The notes under the pieces were generated by a model that had not been told where the DNA came from, did not search any database, and saw only the letters and a list, made by a program, of their open reading frames with translations. This document shows positions 28,583 through 43,008 of a stretch of DNA of 64,000 nucleotides, one piece after another; position 1 is the stretch's first letter; the number at the start of each line of letters is the position of its first letter. The stretch is from the NCBI GenBank assembly GCA_943735955.1, contig OX030964.1, positions 3,927,099-3,991,098 of the forward strand. The letters are read 5' to 3'. The position numbers were made by a program, and so were the translations under genes. The stretch comes from Piscicola geometra (taxonomy: Eukaryota; Annelida; Clitellata; Hirudinida; Piscicolidae).

Positions 28583-31500
28583 ATGGAGTTGTGGAGCTTG
28601 TTATACTTGCTGTTCTGCTTCCACTGTGAGTTTCACTTTTATTGGTATCCGCTTGTATGGATTGTACTTTTAAGGAACTGACTAGTCAATGAAATAAAAT
28701 ACAATATATAACAAAACAATACAATACAATAAAAGGCGATACTTTGAAATACAATACAATAAAAGACGATACTTTGAAATACAATACAAGAAAATAAATA
28801 GAATATAATACAATAGGATGAAATATAATAAAATATATTACAATATAGTACAAAACAATTCAAAAAAATAAAATAGACTCGATTAACATATTTGATCGCG
28901 TTAAATCATTAAACGTTAATTAAAATCATTTAAACGAGAAAAAAAAAATTTCTGGTGAAACTGCTTGTTGAATTTTCTTCTAACCGATAGAATTTTTCTT
29001 CACAGCGTCTTCAGGGACAGTAATTAATGTAGCTCTCCGAAAACCTGCCGTTGTTAGGGATGGTTATAATAACTATCTACCACCAGGAGGAGTTGATGGA
29101 AACGTGGGTACGTTTACCGTATGTTTTCTTCCTGATGCTTGGTTCGTTGTGGATCTCGGATGGCCCTACAATGTAGAGTACGTGAATGTCACTACCAGAA
29201 AAGACTGCTGTGGTGAGTTGAGTGGAAAAGTGATCATTGATTAAATGGTTTTGAAAATCTGATTAATTTACTTAGCACAATATTCCAGTTTTTATTAATA
29301 TTTTGTACCAATATTGCTACTAAGGCTATTGACTTTACAGGAGAAAGAATGAGCAAGTTCAAAGTTGGTTTGTTGGAGCAGTTCAACAGAAACAAGTTCC
29401 AAAAAAACACTCTCTGTGGAGAGTATGGTACAATCACTGAAGCAGCTAAATCTTATAGAGTGAACTGCTCACCAGTCTCCAAATGGTCCAGATTCGTACT
29501 TCTGTACGTGAAGGAGACTGATATACCTAATCCTCCTAATCAAATGAACTTTGCTGAGTTGGAAGTCTACGCTGATGACAAAGGTGTTTTTTTGAAAACT
29601 TAGTGTTTCGTTTGACTATCAATCTATTTCTAGGAAGTCATACTTTAAAGTGCTAAGAAATAGAATTGATCAGCATAGACGTTGTCTTAGGAAACATTTT
29701 TTCTCAAATATGCTAGGAAACAACTAATTCCGCACCACAACCTCCCAGCCGACTTCTCTCGCCAGTTCATCGGCTGTTACGACAAAACAGCAAGCATGCC
29801 TTCCTCGGACGCTGCTTCTCTAGAAATGTGCATTAGCAGCTGCCAAAACTTTGCACATGCTGGATACCAGGTTTCAATGATCTGAAATGTTTTGACTGTA
29901 AATGCATTGACTTCTAGATTTATCAATTTTGACTTTATTTTAGAACTCCGGAAATAAATGAACTACGTAATTTAAAATGATCATTTATATATATATATAT
30001 ATATATAAATCTAACTGCTTCTAACCTAACTGCTTTTCAGGTTTGAATAATTCGTAATGATAACTCGATCTTCTCTCAGAATGGAGGGAAATGTTCATGC
30101 ATCAACTCTCTTCCCAAGTTGACAAACTCCTCCGGGTGCCAAGGAGCGAACTTCATCTCCGTTTATAATGGTTCCCATGTTCTTTCTGTTACTGCTCGTT
30201 GAACCTGTTTAAATGTTTCAAGACTTAAACACTTGTAGAGATTGCTTGATTCTTTAATTTTATTGAGAATATGAGAAACTTTCAAATAAAACCAATGATA
30301 AAGATAGGATGCGTGCATGTTGGTTATAATATTTGACAGGTGTATATTTTACTTTGCTGCGTTTTTTTTAATGATTTGAATTCAATAATCAGTTCAAAAG
30401 CATTCACTATCTTACAACAACAACACAGTGACGGCTTGCAGTCAAGTTAACTGTGTTAATTACAGAGGTAACATACAGGGATATGTGTTTGGAATGCTTA
30501 TATTTCACATGGAAATAGTATTATTACTTTTAGTTGAAAAATTTAATCAAATATTAGCTTAATGAGTTTTATATAAGATACTTTTGCCTTAAATGTGAGC
30601 TAAACAATGTAGCTTTCTCGTACAGATTGCAGCATTGACAACGGTGGATGCAAGGAAAACAGATGCAGCTCTTTCAGCCTAGGGTCTGTAAGCTTGAGTG
30701 AGTGCATCTGTCCAAAAGGCTACCAAAAGAAATATTACCATGACGATGTCTGCACAGGTTATTGAAGTTAAAAATTGAATAAAAAATTTAAATTTAATGT
30801 AATGAGTTGAGTAGAAAATAAATTTATAGTTACGTAATTGATATTCAAATCAACTTTTTTTTGTAAATGTAAAAAATAATAAATCATCATAAAATAAATG
30901 TTATATCGACTTAGAAGTCTTATAAATGCCTCTTAGACCTGTTCCTACAATGAACACTGCAGATACGAATGAATGTGAGATTGACAAGCCTTGTGATACT
31001 GACACTTCCACGTGCAACAACACCCTGGGATCCTACGAGTGCCTCTGTCGTCCTGGCTTCACGAAGAATACTTCAGGAAAGTGTGAAGGTGGCCTTTCTT
31101 TTTATACAAAGTTCAATACAATTCTGGTCCATTAGAGAATAGGACATTGATATAAAATATAAAACAAACAAAAAATATTTTTACATTTTTTACGTGAATG
31201 AACCAAGCATAAAAAATCTATAAAAAATGTCATGAAACTATGAAATTTTAGCTAGCGTTAAAACTGAGAATTTTAAAATATTCAAAATTATTAAAATCTA
31301 TTTTTCTTTATAAGCAAATTACAACCATATAATTTAATACACTCTAAAAACAAAACAAAACTTAAATGAAATAAGACGATACATAAATAACTTTTTCTCG
31401 TAAATAAACCAAGCATAAACTCTCCTACAAAGACGTGGACGAGTGCTCGAACAAGAGTCACAACTGCACCATTGAGAACATAAAATAAATGCTATATTGA

Positions 31501-34500
31501 CTTAAAACTCTTAGAAATGCCTTTAGGCCTGTTCCTACAATGAACACTGCAGATGCGAATGAATGTGAGATTGACAAGCCTTGTGATACTGACACTTCCA
31601 CGTGCATCAACACCCTGGGATCCTACAAGTGCCTCTGTCGTCCTGGCTTCACGAAGAATCCTTCAGGAAAGTGTGAAGGTGGCTTCTCTTTTTTCATTCA
31701 CTTTAATACAATTCTATGCCATTGGAGAATATTTCATTGACATAAAGTCTATAACACAAAATAGTCCTGTTTTCATATTTTTCTCGTAAATAAACCAAGC
31801 ATTAACCCTCCTCCTAAGATGTGGACGAGTGCTCCAACAAGAGTCACAACTGCACCATTGAGAACTACGTCTGTTCCAACATTCCAGGCTCATACGAATG
31901 CGTGTGTCTTGCAGGATTCAAAGAAACACTGGGCGTATGCGAAAGTTTGTACCACTCTGCGTGACTCAGTTTTTCTTTTCAAATATTTCTGTATTATTTT
32001 ACCCCAATGGAGTAGTGTATTCTTGAAGCTATTGGAAAGTACTTTAAGTCATTTGGCATTCTCATTTAACCTTGCTTCTTAATTTCTCTGCACTATCTTT
32101 TCGAAAATTATTATAATTTAATATTGAAATATTTCATCAGGATTTCAATAAATCTGAACTATAATTGCTAAACCACCTAGAAGTTCAAGAACTGCCTTCA
32201 ACATCAGCGAATGTTGGAGCGATAGTGGGAGGGGTGGTTGGTGGCTTGCTGTTTCTCCTCCTTCTCATCCTTCTTTTCGTTTTTCTTCTATGTATAAGAC
32301 GCAGGTTCAATTATTTTTTACTTTCATTTTTTAAATATTTTATTAGAATTTTGATATTCATTTTTAAAATATTTTTATTCGAATTTTGATATTCATTTTC
32401 AAAATATTGTTATTAGAATTTTGATATTCATTTTCAAAATATTTTTTCAGCGTTTGAAATGGTTCGAGAAATTTTCTAAATTTAAAAATGGAATTTTGAA
32501 TACAATTTTTTTAAATTTTAGAAAACCAAAATAAGTTTCACCAAAGCCGCCAGTAGCGGGTAATTTTGCTCGTTTTTAGAATATTCATCAACGGCTTAAA
32601 ATTATTTTTTCAAATTCTAATAACGTGGCTATGGACAAACATAAGAAACTTAAACATAACTTATTTCCCTTTTTTCAGTCACTTCAAATGGAAGTGCTAC
32701 TGGCAGTACAGGACTCACCAGCAAAATTACTAGCCTGAATTTCATCAACAAATTCAAGATTAACAAAAAAGCAGGAGTTTTAAAAGACAGTAGTTCAACC
32801 AGCCTTGACAGCAGTGCAACCACAGAAAACCCCATGAACACAAGCATTGAAAACGAGATCAGGAGTGATGGGGAATACGAAGTATTGGGCACCAAAGTTA
32901 AATTGGAGGATGTGGAAAGTTTCTATCTCAACAACCACAGCGCCATTGTCACCGAGTTCAAAGTGGGTTTGTGTTTGAATGTAAATTTATAGTAATTTGA
33001 TATAAATAAAATAATAATTTAGCTTTCTAATATCATTATAATATGTTATAGAATAGTATTTTTAGAATGTGTTCCTATAGTTTTGTTGTAATTAAATTTA
33101 TTATATGATAATAATTTATTTTCAAAATGTTAATTTATATTTAAACAAGTTGAAAGCGTTAGTTTTTCCCAATAGAAAATTCCTACAAAGACGGACGAAG
33201 AAATGTTAGAAGGCAAAAAAGACAAAAACAAATCGAAGAACCAAAACAAGAATATTCTTCCTTGTACGTAGAGTTTCAACAAAATTGTTGAATAAAGTCT
33301 TTAATTTATTAAATAAATGTTAATTAACTCATTAAAATAATAAATTAATTATTTATTAAGTCGATTTCAACCGTGTGAAGCTTTTGGACAAAGGTAGCGA
33401 CTACATAAACGCCAGCCACATCAAGGTATCTAAATCCAGGCATAAAAAGTAAAAAATAATAATAGGTTGAGTTCAAATAAATTGTAAAACAGCAGTGTAA
33501 TGCTTTTATTTTTATATAATATTTTTAGAAAAATTAGTTATTGCATTCATTATAACTATCCTCGTTTTTACCATCATCATTGTTATCGCTGTTGTCACCA
33601 TTTCTATAATTTCTATCATCATCTCCTAATTTTTAAAAATCCGTCTTCAAATGAGTAAGCTATTGAATTCTAAATATAGCATGTTAGATATAGATATCCA
33701 TGAGTAAGCCCACTCAAGCGATGCTTTGTAATTCCCCAAAGATTTATTCTATAAATAACACACTAATTCATGCCACCACAATTGTTTTTGTAAAAGCATT
33801 TTATTAAATTATTGTTCAACAGAGCTTAAAGCCTATAAGTTATAGGGTATACATTATATAATATAATACAAAATACCCCTGATTTAAATGTCCATGTTTT
33901 ACATATGGTGTGTGGTTGCAACAAACCTTTCAGGGCTTCAAGCCTGAAGAGTACGGATTCATAGCTGCGCAAGGTTTTTATTTTTTAATAATACTAATTT
34001 TTTTAATTATAATTAATTTACATTATTTGTACATTTTTTAAAAATTAGATTGTCGAAACGCACAGAAAAACACACGCACACGCACATACAGGCATCAAGA
34101 ACAGGGAAGATATAGAAGACTTCTGGTGGATGGTGCTGCAAAATGATGTCTGCGTCATCGTCATGCTGACGCCATTACTCGAGAAAAAGACCGTGAGTGA
34201 GGGATTGAGACTGGAAGAGTAATTGATGCTTTCCTTCTGATAGATCTTTCTGCTTTCTGAATATTCGGTTTTTTCATTCGTCTGTTACAATAAAGTGTTG
34301 ACAAAATAAATATGAGGTCTACAATTTTTTCAAAGAGAAATTCATGTTTCAAAAGTGAATTATTTATATACTCTAAAACTTGCTTTCAATATATCAAATA
34401 TAAATGAAACTTTGGCAGGTTAAGTGCCAGCAATATTGGCCCGATACTGGAACTGAAGTACGTATAAGGACTTATACATTCTCATTAAAACCAATTTTAA

Positions 34501-37500
34501 TAAAAATTTATTTAAACATAAATTAAATTTAAAATTGACTAAAAATATTTATAACTTTGAGATGTCTAGACAAAACGACAGCCGTACCACCACACACGAC
34601 CACCATGCCAGGTGTTTGGAGGGGTGAAGGTAACTCTTGGAGAAGTGCACAAGTGGCCTGACTACGAGTCCAGAAGTATCGTCGTCACCGATGTATAATA
34701 AATCCCATTCTGAAATTTGTGGAAAATTTTAAAAATAAAATAAATCGTTTTTTTAAATATGATACATCTATTTAACTTACAAACATATTCTTTCATTAAC
34801 CCTCACACACACACATTCACACACACACACACACACACACACAGACGAAGACTGGTAAGAGCTGCAGTGTAATGCAGTTGCATCACCAGCACTGGCCTGA
34901 CCATGGAGTGCCATCGAACATTGCAAGCCTTCTGAACATGAGGCACAGGATCGCACAGCGGGTTAAGCAGCAAAAGAGAACCGTCTCCGTGCTTGTTCAC
35001 TGCAGGTTCTTCGTCTAACAGACGTTCAGTTTTCAGTTCCAGCTGATAATGAAAATAAACGTAGTGTAAAGGAGAAATTTATTTATATTTACACTGAATT
35101 AAACTGAATTGCACTTAATTTGCAGGTTCTTTCTTTGATTAGTTAATAGTTTTTATTTTAGTGATAAACATCCTAATTTAGTGTAAAAAAGAAATTTATT
35201 TATATTTACGCTGAATTCCACTTAATTATAACTATAATTATGAAGGATAATAATCTCTAACTGTAGTTCTGGAGTGGGAAGGACGGGCACTATGGTTGCC
35301 ATGGACATTCTGCTGGAGGAGGGCAAGCAGACAGGCTTTGTGGACCCTCCCACGTGTCCGAGGCAGTTGAGAAGACAACGCAACAAGATGGTCGAGACGG
35401 AGGTAGGTGGTGGTGCTTTGTAGATGCCACAGGGAATTTTCGTGTATTGTGTTATTGTTCTATTAGATATTCGAAAACGAAAATCAAAAACAAATTCCAA
35501 TGTTATAATTCTACCTCCCCAGAATCAGTTCCTCTTTTGCTACCGAGTGTTGGCGGCGTGGACAAAGATGGGAGACACTACGGTGTTCAAGAGAGGCGGT
35601 GGAGAGTTGAAGCACTTCATGAGTCAGAGCAACCTCCACAGCGCCTTGCAGAAGCAGATTCAGGTGCTCTCAAAAGATGAAGTTTCTTCGCAAAAGATCC
35701 ACACAAAACTTCAAGTTCAACCGCAAATACATACTCTTCAAATATATTTTTAAGCTATAAATTACGTTCAATACCAATATTTTTTTTAAAGAAGTTATTT
35801 TCGAGTAAAAATATTGCAATAAAATAATTAAACAGTTAATTGAGGAAACCTCTTCTCGGACACTTGACGTCGGAAGTATGTGGTTGATGTTTAAGATTTG
35901 ACACGTTGATTATGAATATGTATTGAAATATTAAAATAATTTTAATTAAACTGTCAAACTTTTAATTTTTTTATTTATTTATTTACAGAGGCAACACCCG
36001 ACAAACGTTCTTCGAACTTCGAAAGTTATCCGGTAAAGGCCGTTCATCATTCGTTCTCTCCTTCAATGATTACATCTAGTTTGTGTTGAATCCAAAACTT
36101 AACACCGCATCTTAAATGTCCCAATCGACTATAAATTTCTAAAACTGAAATAACTACTGAGGCTTACAAAAATACCTCTTGAAACAACTATCATCATCAT
36201 GATCATCATGATCATTATCAACAGAGCTTCGGCAGAGCAGGGGCATTCAGACTACAGCGCATTGAAGACGTGAGCACAAAGTCGTCCTTGTTGGACGTCA
36301 TCGTCGAGTGCTGCTTCGTGCTGGTGCTGGGAGAGCGAGGCAGGGTGAGCAGTGGCTGAGTTGCGAGAAAATATTTGATTGATTTAATTATAATTATGAT
36401 TATAAATATTATAATAATTTCTTAAACACGTGATCTGTAAGCTTTTTCGGTTTTAGATTTCTTGTATCTTTTGTAGGACAGCGAATGAAACACCAAACAT
36501 TCAAGCATTGCACCGACAACAGATCGGCTTTGAACGACTGTTGCCCGCTGAGGAACTGAGAATGCCTTACAAGGGAGTGCGTTTGGTGAGGAAGGACGCT
36601 GGCGATGCCTATGCTTTGTTGAACGAGAGAGAAGAGCAACAAGACGCTTCCAGAAATGCTCCTCTTTATGTTAGTAGTTGATTAATGGTAAGAAGTTGTA
36701 TTTCACTGTTGATAAAGGAAGGTGCAAAACTTTTAAATTCAACACTAGTTTCGACTAAATTAAGATTTAAATTTATTAATGTTTTTTTCCCAAAACGCGC
36801 TATACCACATGCAGAAAAAAACAAATTTCAACTATATTCTTTGAATATAAAAAAATCAGACAAAAGATGCAAAAATATAAAACACACAGGCCAACGAGAG
36901 AAAGGTGGAGGTGTGTTGTGACAGTTTGGGTTTGGAGACCTGTTACAAACACCTCAGTGGTCCCTTGAGGAGCCCCAACCAGCCCCCAGTGCTCGTCCTC
37001 TACTCGTTGGTGCTCTCAACTTCAACTCGATATACTGATTCATAGAAGACTTTTTTTTCATTTGGTGTAGGCTTGATATTATGATAAAAACCTATCAATA
37101 AAAAATATAAATCATGTTAAAATTGAATAATTAATTAAACTATTTCTTAATAAAAAATATTTTCACCGACTTAATATAAAAAAACGAGCATTATAACACA
37201 GGGAAGCCGAGGGACAAGAGTGTCTGTGGAGTCTGGTGAAGATGCACCTGATGGAGATGGAAGAGACGCATGGAGAGGTGGATGTGTTGCAGGCAGTCTA
37301 CCACATCTACAGCCAACAAGCCACGCTTTCCACTCCAGCCTACTCCAACACCACCCCTTCCAACCTCCATCTCGACCTTCCTTCTTACAAATCTGCATAC
37401 ACTTTCGCTTCACAATTGTTGAATGAAAACCTCCCTAGCGGCGAATACGACACTTCTCTGGTGAAACATTCCCAAGCCGATGATTCCCACAATGAAGATG

Positions 37501-37568
37501 TAGAGGGCACTTACTACATTCAAACCGTTGAGCACCCATACACAAGTCTCGTGTCTAGAAACTTTTAA
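28583..37568 (+). CDS. Receptor tyrosine phosphatase, copy 2, with an in-frame stop after the membrane helix
   Basis: 27 exons: 28583-28625, 29006-29212, 29341-29583, 29749-29870, 30080-30170, 30393-30467, 30626-30757, 30963-31088, 31553-31678, 31819-31944, 32181-32304, 32522-32559, 32679-32962, 33176-33263, 33361-33425, 33934-33973, 34092-34192, 34419-34457, 34612-34692, 34845-35005, 35267-35402, 35523-35663, 35991-36032, 36225-36344, 36457-36669, 36890-37005, 37202-37568. Same architecture as copy 1 but three EGF-Ca repeats. Every splice site and phase is kept. One change, GAA to TAA at 32532-32534, four residues into the juxtamembrane exon, stops the protein after about 475 residues: ectodomain, helix, a short basic tail. 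All downstream phosphatase exons stay open. It is either a very young pseudogene or a receptor without an enzyme. Skipping the 38-base exon would shift the frame. Confidence 0.82.
31433..31479 (+). pseudogene. Truncated EGF exon inside copy 2
   Basis: The first 47 bases of the DVDECSNKSHNC-type EGF exon, cut off after ...accattgagaac and fused directly to the sequence that normally lies upstream of the DANEC-type EGF exon. This marks the junction of an internal tandem duplication. Its acceptor remains, but no donor follows. Confidence 0.75.
34803..34844 (+). repeat. (CA)n acceptor tract in copy 2
   Basis: Short version (about 42 bases) of the 140-base tract of copy 1, ending at the same acceptor. 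Confidence 0.9.
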
Positions 37569-38652
37569 AACAAAAGCATCCATCCACCATATGATCCAGG
37601 CAAACTGAACTAGGAACAGTTCTGTTTTGCCAGACGTGGTTGCTATTGCAGTCAATCAATCACTAATGATTTGTATAGCGCCCTTTACTAAGTGAACAAA
37701 AGCGCTCTTAAAATAAATTTGTTAAATAAAACGGTTTTTAGACCACTACCAATATATTTAAATATATCAATTTAAATATTTGGAAAAAAAAACAGTAACA
37801 CCTTGTTTGCGAATTTTTGTATGCGAGTTTTTAATTAGCCTAAATTTCTAATATATTTGCATTTTCTAAACTAGTTTTATTTCTAAATGTAAAAAAATGT
37901 TCAAAATAAAACATGAAGAACTCTATTTGATAAATGATAGCGTCCTAAAATGATAATTTTCCTATGTGATTAAATAATATAGACGTCTTTTCGGGAAAAT
38001 AAATAAATATTTGAGCTACTTGTGTTTTTATGATGAGAAATAGAGAATATATGAAGAATGCTTGTAAAACTTTTTAATATAATTATTTCATAAATATTTT
38101 TGAGTTGAAAATTAAACGCTAAACATTTACTCTTAGACTTATGCTATTAATTCACTTTTAAAAGCTCCATCTTTCCATCTATCTCTCTATTCATCTCTCC
38201 ATTCATCCTTCCAAAAAAATTAATGTTTGAGCTACTTGTGTTTTTATGATTAGAAATGGAGAATGTATGAAGAACGCTTTTTAAAATTTTAAATATAACT
38301 ATTTCATAAATATTTTTGACTTGAAAATTAAAAGCTAAACATACACTCTAAGACTTTATTCTATTAATTCACTTTCAAAGATATGTTTTAAAAACAAGAT
38401 AATTCTACTGTGGTTTTTATGGTATTTATGATATTATGACTAGTTTGACTGGAAATAGAATGTCTTATGAGCGAAGAACTTCAATATATATCAAATTATA
38501 AATTTTAAAATTTATTTTAAACACTTTTTTTTACAATTTACATTTTATTAAACGTGTGCGATATACTTTTAATTTACGTTAAATACCGTAAAAGACACCG
38601 CAAGTTGAAATAATTATTTTCTACATATATTACAACAAAACCCTAAATAATC
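37569..38652. other. 3' flank of phosphatase copy 2
   Basis: Closely matches the 3' flank of copy 1, including the AATAAA region, the tatagcgccc motif (37674) and the 216-bp near-tandem duplication (38011, 38227). No other gene. Confidence 0.6.
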
Positions 38653-38797
38653 AGCTTTGCGCAGGGGTAGTACCATAGCCAGTGAGGTTAAAACCGAGGC
38701 GTGGTTATTGCTAGTTGAAAACTAAACCCAATACCCCGTGGTGTGCTCCCCTCGAGGAAGCCCATCACAATTTGTGAACGCCCTACCCGGGCTGACC
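38653..38797 (+). ncRNA. U4 spliceosomal snRNA-like gene, copy C
   Basis: Same sequence as copy A over the whole RNA, with the Sm site at 38769-38776. It stays intact in front of a phosphatase copy that has decayed. The downstream flank has aggaatcaatg instead of agcaatcaatg. Confidence 0.87.
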
Positions 38798-39985
38798 AGG
38801 AATCAATGTTTTAAATAATTTTATCTATCTTCCAAAACTGTGATTTGAAGTAATATGTATTTTTTTATGATTAGATATTTAATTATGTTAATTTAAATGT
38901 TACCCAATTTAATTTGAGTTACACGATATAAAACTTATATCTTATATACTTATTAAATTCAATTACCTTACTATTTTCATTTTCCTCAGTCAAGGGTGAA
39001 ATTAAAGTTTCTACAAATATCTAAAAAAAATTTTGCAAACTGACTTTTCAAACGTATTTATTCGGTCTTTCTTAAGGGATTGGCAACATTACTTATACAG
39101 TTGTGTTTCCTTTCCCACCTCCCTACCCGGTCAGTTTTCTGCATGTTTCAAACTTTACGGTGGGAAGGGTTGTCTCACTGTTGTGAGAAAGATGAAATAA
39201 AAAAAGAAATATTTTTCGAAAACAAGTTTTCTTATTCACTTCTCATATTGTCTTTGATTGTGAGGAAGATGAGATAGCCAGGTTAAAATATTTCTAAAAA
39301 GCGCATTTATTTGAAAAAATAAACTTTATGAATGTTTTTATTAAAATATAAAACATAATGTTCTTAATATGGGAAAGTTACCTCAAAGAAATTTAAGCAG
39401 AATAATGCCTAATTGTTAGGAAATATTGCATTCACTTCCTACAGACACCACGCCACGACTCCCATTGATAGCTATGCTTTTTTTAAAATTTATGCTTGCT
39501 AGCAAAATATAAAATATAAAGTTGCAATGTCATAGTTTAGTCAGCTTCAGCCAATGCTTTTGAAATTATATTCAGTTGAAAAAGCAACAAAATACTTGAG
39601 TAACAAGGTACATCTTGCCGTGGCATTTACTTTTTCGAAGAGAACTCGACAAGTTATTGAACAGAAGTGATGGAGTTGTGGAGCTTGTTATACTTGCTGT
39701 TCTGCATCTACTGTGAGTTCAACTTTTATTGGTATCCGGTTGTATGGATTGTACTTTTAAGGAACTGACTAGTCAATAAAATAAAATAAAATACAATATA
39801 TAACAAAACAATACAATACAATAAAAGGCGATACTTTGAAATACAATACAATAAAACAAATAGAATATAATACAATAGGATGAAATATAATAAAAGATAT
39901 TACAATATAGTACAAAACAATTGAACAAAATAAAATAGACTCGATTAACATATTTGATCGCGTTACATCAATAAAAGTTAATTAA

Positions 39986-41772
39986 CCCATTAACGCATAC
40001 TGTCCTTTTTTAAGGACAGCAATAAAAAGTTTTTTTTATAATAGTTATCTTGATTATATTTATTATCTTTGCAACTAATCCTGTTCTATATAAACTGAAG
40101 TCTTTGTTTAAAAAAATTTTGGTGATTTGAAATTGATAGATTGTTTCGATATTCTGATTTTTCGAGGCGATAACTAAATTTTTTGTGTTTTTGTCATGGC
40201 TCATGAAAAAAAATTATTTATAATTTTATTTAATGTCTACCATTCATAATTTATAACATTATTTTATTGTTATTCATTCTTATATCTTATTTTAAAATAA
40301 ATTTCATTTTACATGTAATATTATTTCCAAAAACTGTGTTTTATTGAGTGTCCTTTTTTAAGGACGCTATGCAGTAATACTGATGGTAAAAACAATTATT
40401 TTCAGATTCGCTCTTCATGAAGTCATTAGTATTTTGGAAGATGACAATGATTTCTTTTCAGCAGATATAGACATTATTCCTCCTACTGACCCAAACTGCT
40501 CTGATGAGGATAGTGGACCCGAAGATGGTGAAGGTACCCTAGATAATTTATCAAGAAACCAGCTAAATGCAGAAGCAGAAATAGTAATTTCCAAAATTGG
40601 GGAAGAGAAAACCACTATAAGTAGAGAAGAAACTGCTGTAAAAAGGCCAGCTAAAAAAAAGTAAAATTGATCGGAGATGGACCAAAAAAGACATTACTAC
40701 TGGATTATTGGCAGATAATAGTTCAGAGAACAAACCAAATTTAGAAAACATGTCTCCTCTCACATTGGTTAATTTATTTTTGGATGTACCAGTCATCAAG
40801 CTAATAACAGACATGTCAAATTTATATGACAGCCAAAAACTAAAACAGCTGAATGCTACTGAAAATGAATATAGAGTGGTGCTGGCTTTACTCATGCTTT
40901 CAGGTTATGTTCCTTTGGCCAACCGCAGGATGTACTGGGAACAGAGCGACGATGTACACAATCTAGCTGTAAGACTGTCAACAGATTTGAAGAGTTATTA
41001 AGATATTTGCATTGCAATGACAACGAGAAAATTAATAAGTTAGACAAGATGGCCAAAGTGCGTCCATTATTTGATGCTATGAATGAAAGATTTCTCAAAT
41101 TTTGGCCCAAAGAATGTCATTTGGCGATTGATGAATCAATGGTTCCATATTATGGAAGGCATTCATCAAAACAGTTTATCAGAGGAAAACCCATAAGGTT
41201 TGGATATAAAGTTTGGTGCCTAAATAATAGGCTTGGGTATTTGGTAAACTGTTACCCGTATCAAGGAGCCTCGGAAGAGTTCAATAGCGAATTAGGACTT
41301 GGTGGATCAGTGGTATCTAAACTAATAAAATGCTTACCAAAAGACACTCCATGTTATACTGAAATATTTATAATTTTTTCATATGGTTTCAAACAGATCA
41401 AAAAAGAAAAAAAAGAATCCATGAATTTAGCTAAAAGCGTGTTGCAGATGTCCGATACGATGGAAAAGATCATTTTATTGGTAAAATTGAAGATGGCCAA
41501 AAAATAATGCAAGCAATGTGGAAAGAAAGTGGAAAAGAAATGCCTTGAATGTAATGTAGCTTTACATTTGGAGTGCTTCAGCATCTACCATGAATCGTGA
41601 TTACCGTCAGTAGCAATGCATAGTGTCCTTTTTAAAGGACATTTTTTATTTTCATTATAACTTTTTTTGTATAAAATATTTCAGACTAATTTTTTGATTT
41701 TATTTTTTAGAATCAGTTTTTCAATAAAATGTAAAAAAATTAATTAATTCCTTTGAGTCATGCGTTAATGGG
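39986..41772 (+). mobile_element. piggyBac-like transposon in the first intron of copy 3
   Basis: Flanked on both sides by TTAA (39982-39985 and 41773-41776), the piggyBac target. The 13-base ends CCCATTAACGCAT and ATGCGTTAATGGG are perfect inverted repeats. Inside are palindromes of the type gtcctttttTaaggac at 40001, 40350 and 41624, and a second inverted pair at 40366-40400 / 41590-41623 just around the coding part. Total 1787 bases. It sits in the plus orientation in the intron between the signal-peptide and lectin exons. Confidence 0.9.
40383..41600 (+). pseudogene. piggyBac-type transposase, broken
   Basis: Three open stretches in different frames: an acidic N-terminus (40383-40664), a middle part with the NLF-D-PV-K-T type region (40708-41001), and the catalytic part with AIDESMVPYYGRHS, FIRGKPIRFGYKVW and a GYLV segment (41007-41507). 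The first catalytic Asp (DESM) is present. The FDNFF region with the second Asp is missing after LPKDTP, and the sequence jumps to the Cys-rich C-terminus (CKQCGKK...CLEC). Frameshifts and this loss make it inactive. Confidence 0.85.
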
Positions 41773-42810
41773 TTAAAATCATTTAGGAGAAAATTTTGTC
41801 GGTGAGACTGCTTGTTGAATCTTAATCTAACCGATGAGATGTTTTCTTCACAGCGTCTTCAGGGACAGTAATTAATGTAGCTCTCCGAAAACCTGCCTTT
41901 CATAATGCTGGTTATAATATCTATCTACCACAAGAAGGAGTTGATGGGGACGTGGATACGTTTACCGCATGTTTTCTTCCTGATCCTTGGTTCGTTGTGG
42001 ATCTGGGATGGCCCTACAATGTAGAGTACGTGAATGTCACAACCAGAGGAGACTGCTGTGGTGAGTTGAGTGGAAAAGTGATAATTGTTTAAATGGTTTT
42101 GTAATTCTGATTCATTTAATTAGCACAATATTTCAGTCTTTATTAATATTTTGTACCAATATTAGAACTAATGCTATTGACTTCACAGGGGAAACAATGA
42201 ACAAATTCAAAGTTGGTTTGTTGGAGCAGTTCAACAGGAACAACTTCCAAAAAAACACTCTCTGTGGAGAGTATGGTATGAACACTGAAAGAGCTAAATC
42301 TTATAGACTGGACTGCTCACCAGTCTCCAAATGGTCCAGATTCGTACTTCTGTACGTGGAGGAAAATAGGATGGAAGACATGAACTTTGCTGAGGTGGAA
42401 GTCTACGCTGATGACAAAGGTGTTTTTTGAAAAATTAGTGTTTCGTTTTACTATCAATCTATTTCTAGGAAGTCATATTTTAAAGTGCTAAGAAATAGAA
42501 TTGATCAGCATAGACGTTGTCTTAGGAAACATTTATTCTCAAATATGCTATGAAACAACCACAACCTCCAGCCGACTTCTCTCGCCAGTTCATCGGCTGT
42601 TACGACAAAACAGCAAGCATGCTTTCCTCGGACGCTGCTTCTCTAGAAATGTGCATTAGCAGCTGCCAAAACTTTGCACATGCTGGATACCAGATTTCAA
42701 TGGTTTGAAATGTTTTGACTGTAGATGCATTTACTTCTAGGTCTATCAGTTTTAACTTCATTTCAGAATTCTGGAAATATATTAAATACATAACTAAAAT
42801 GATCATTTTT

Positions 42811-43008
<198 letters not shown>

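Larger units (their letters stand above)
27219..38378 (+). repeat. Tandem segmental duplication, unit B
   Basis: Second unit. Relative to unit A it carries about 0.5 kb extra downstream of the U4 gene (27650-28140) and an extra EGF block (31433-31944). Confidence 0.85.
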
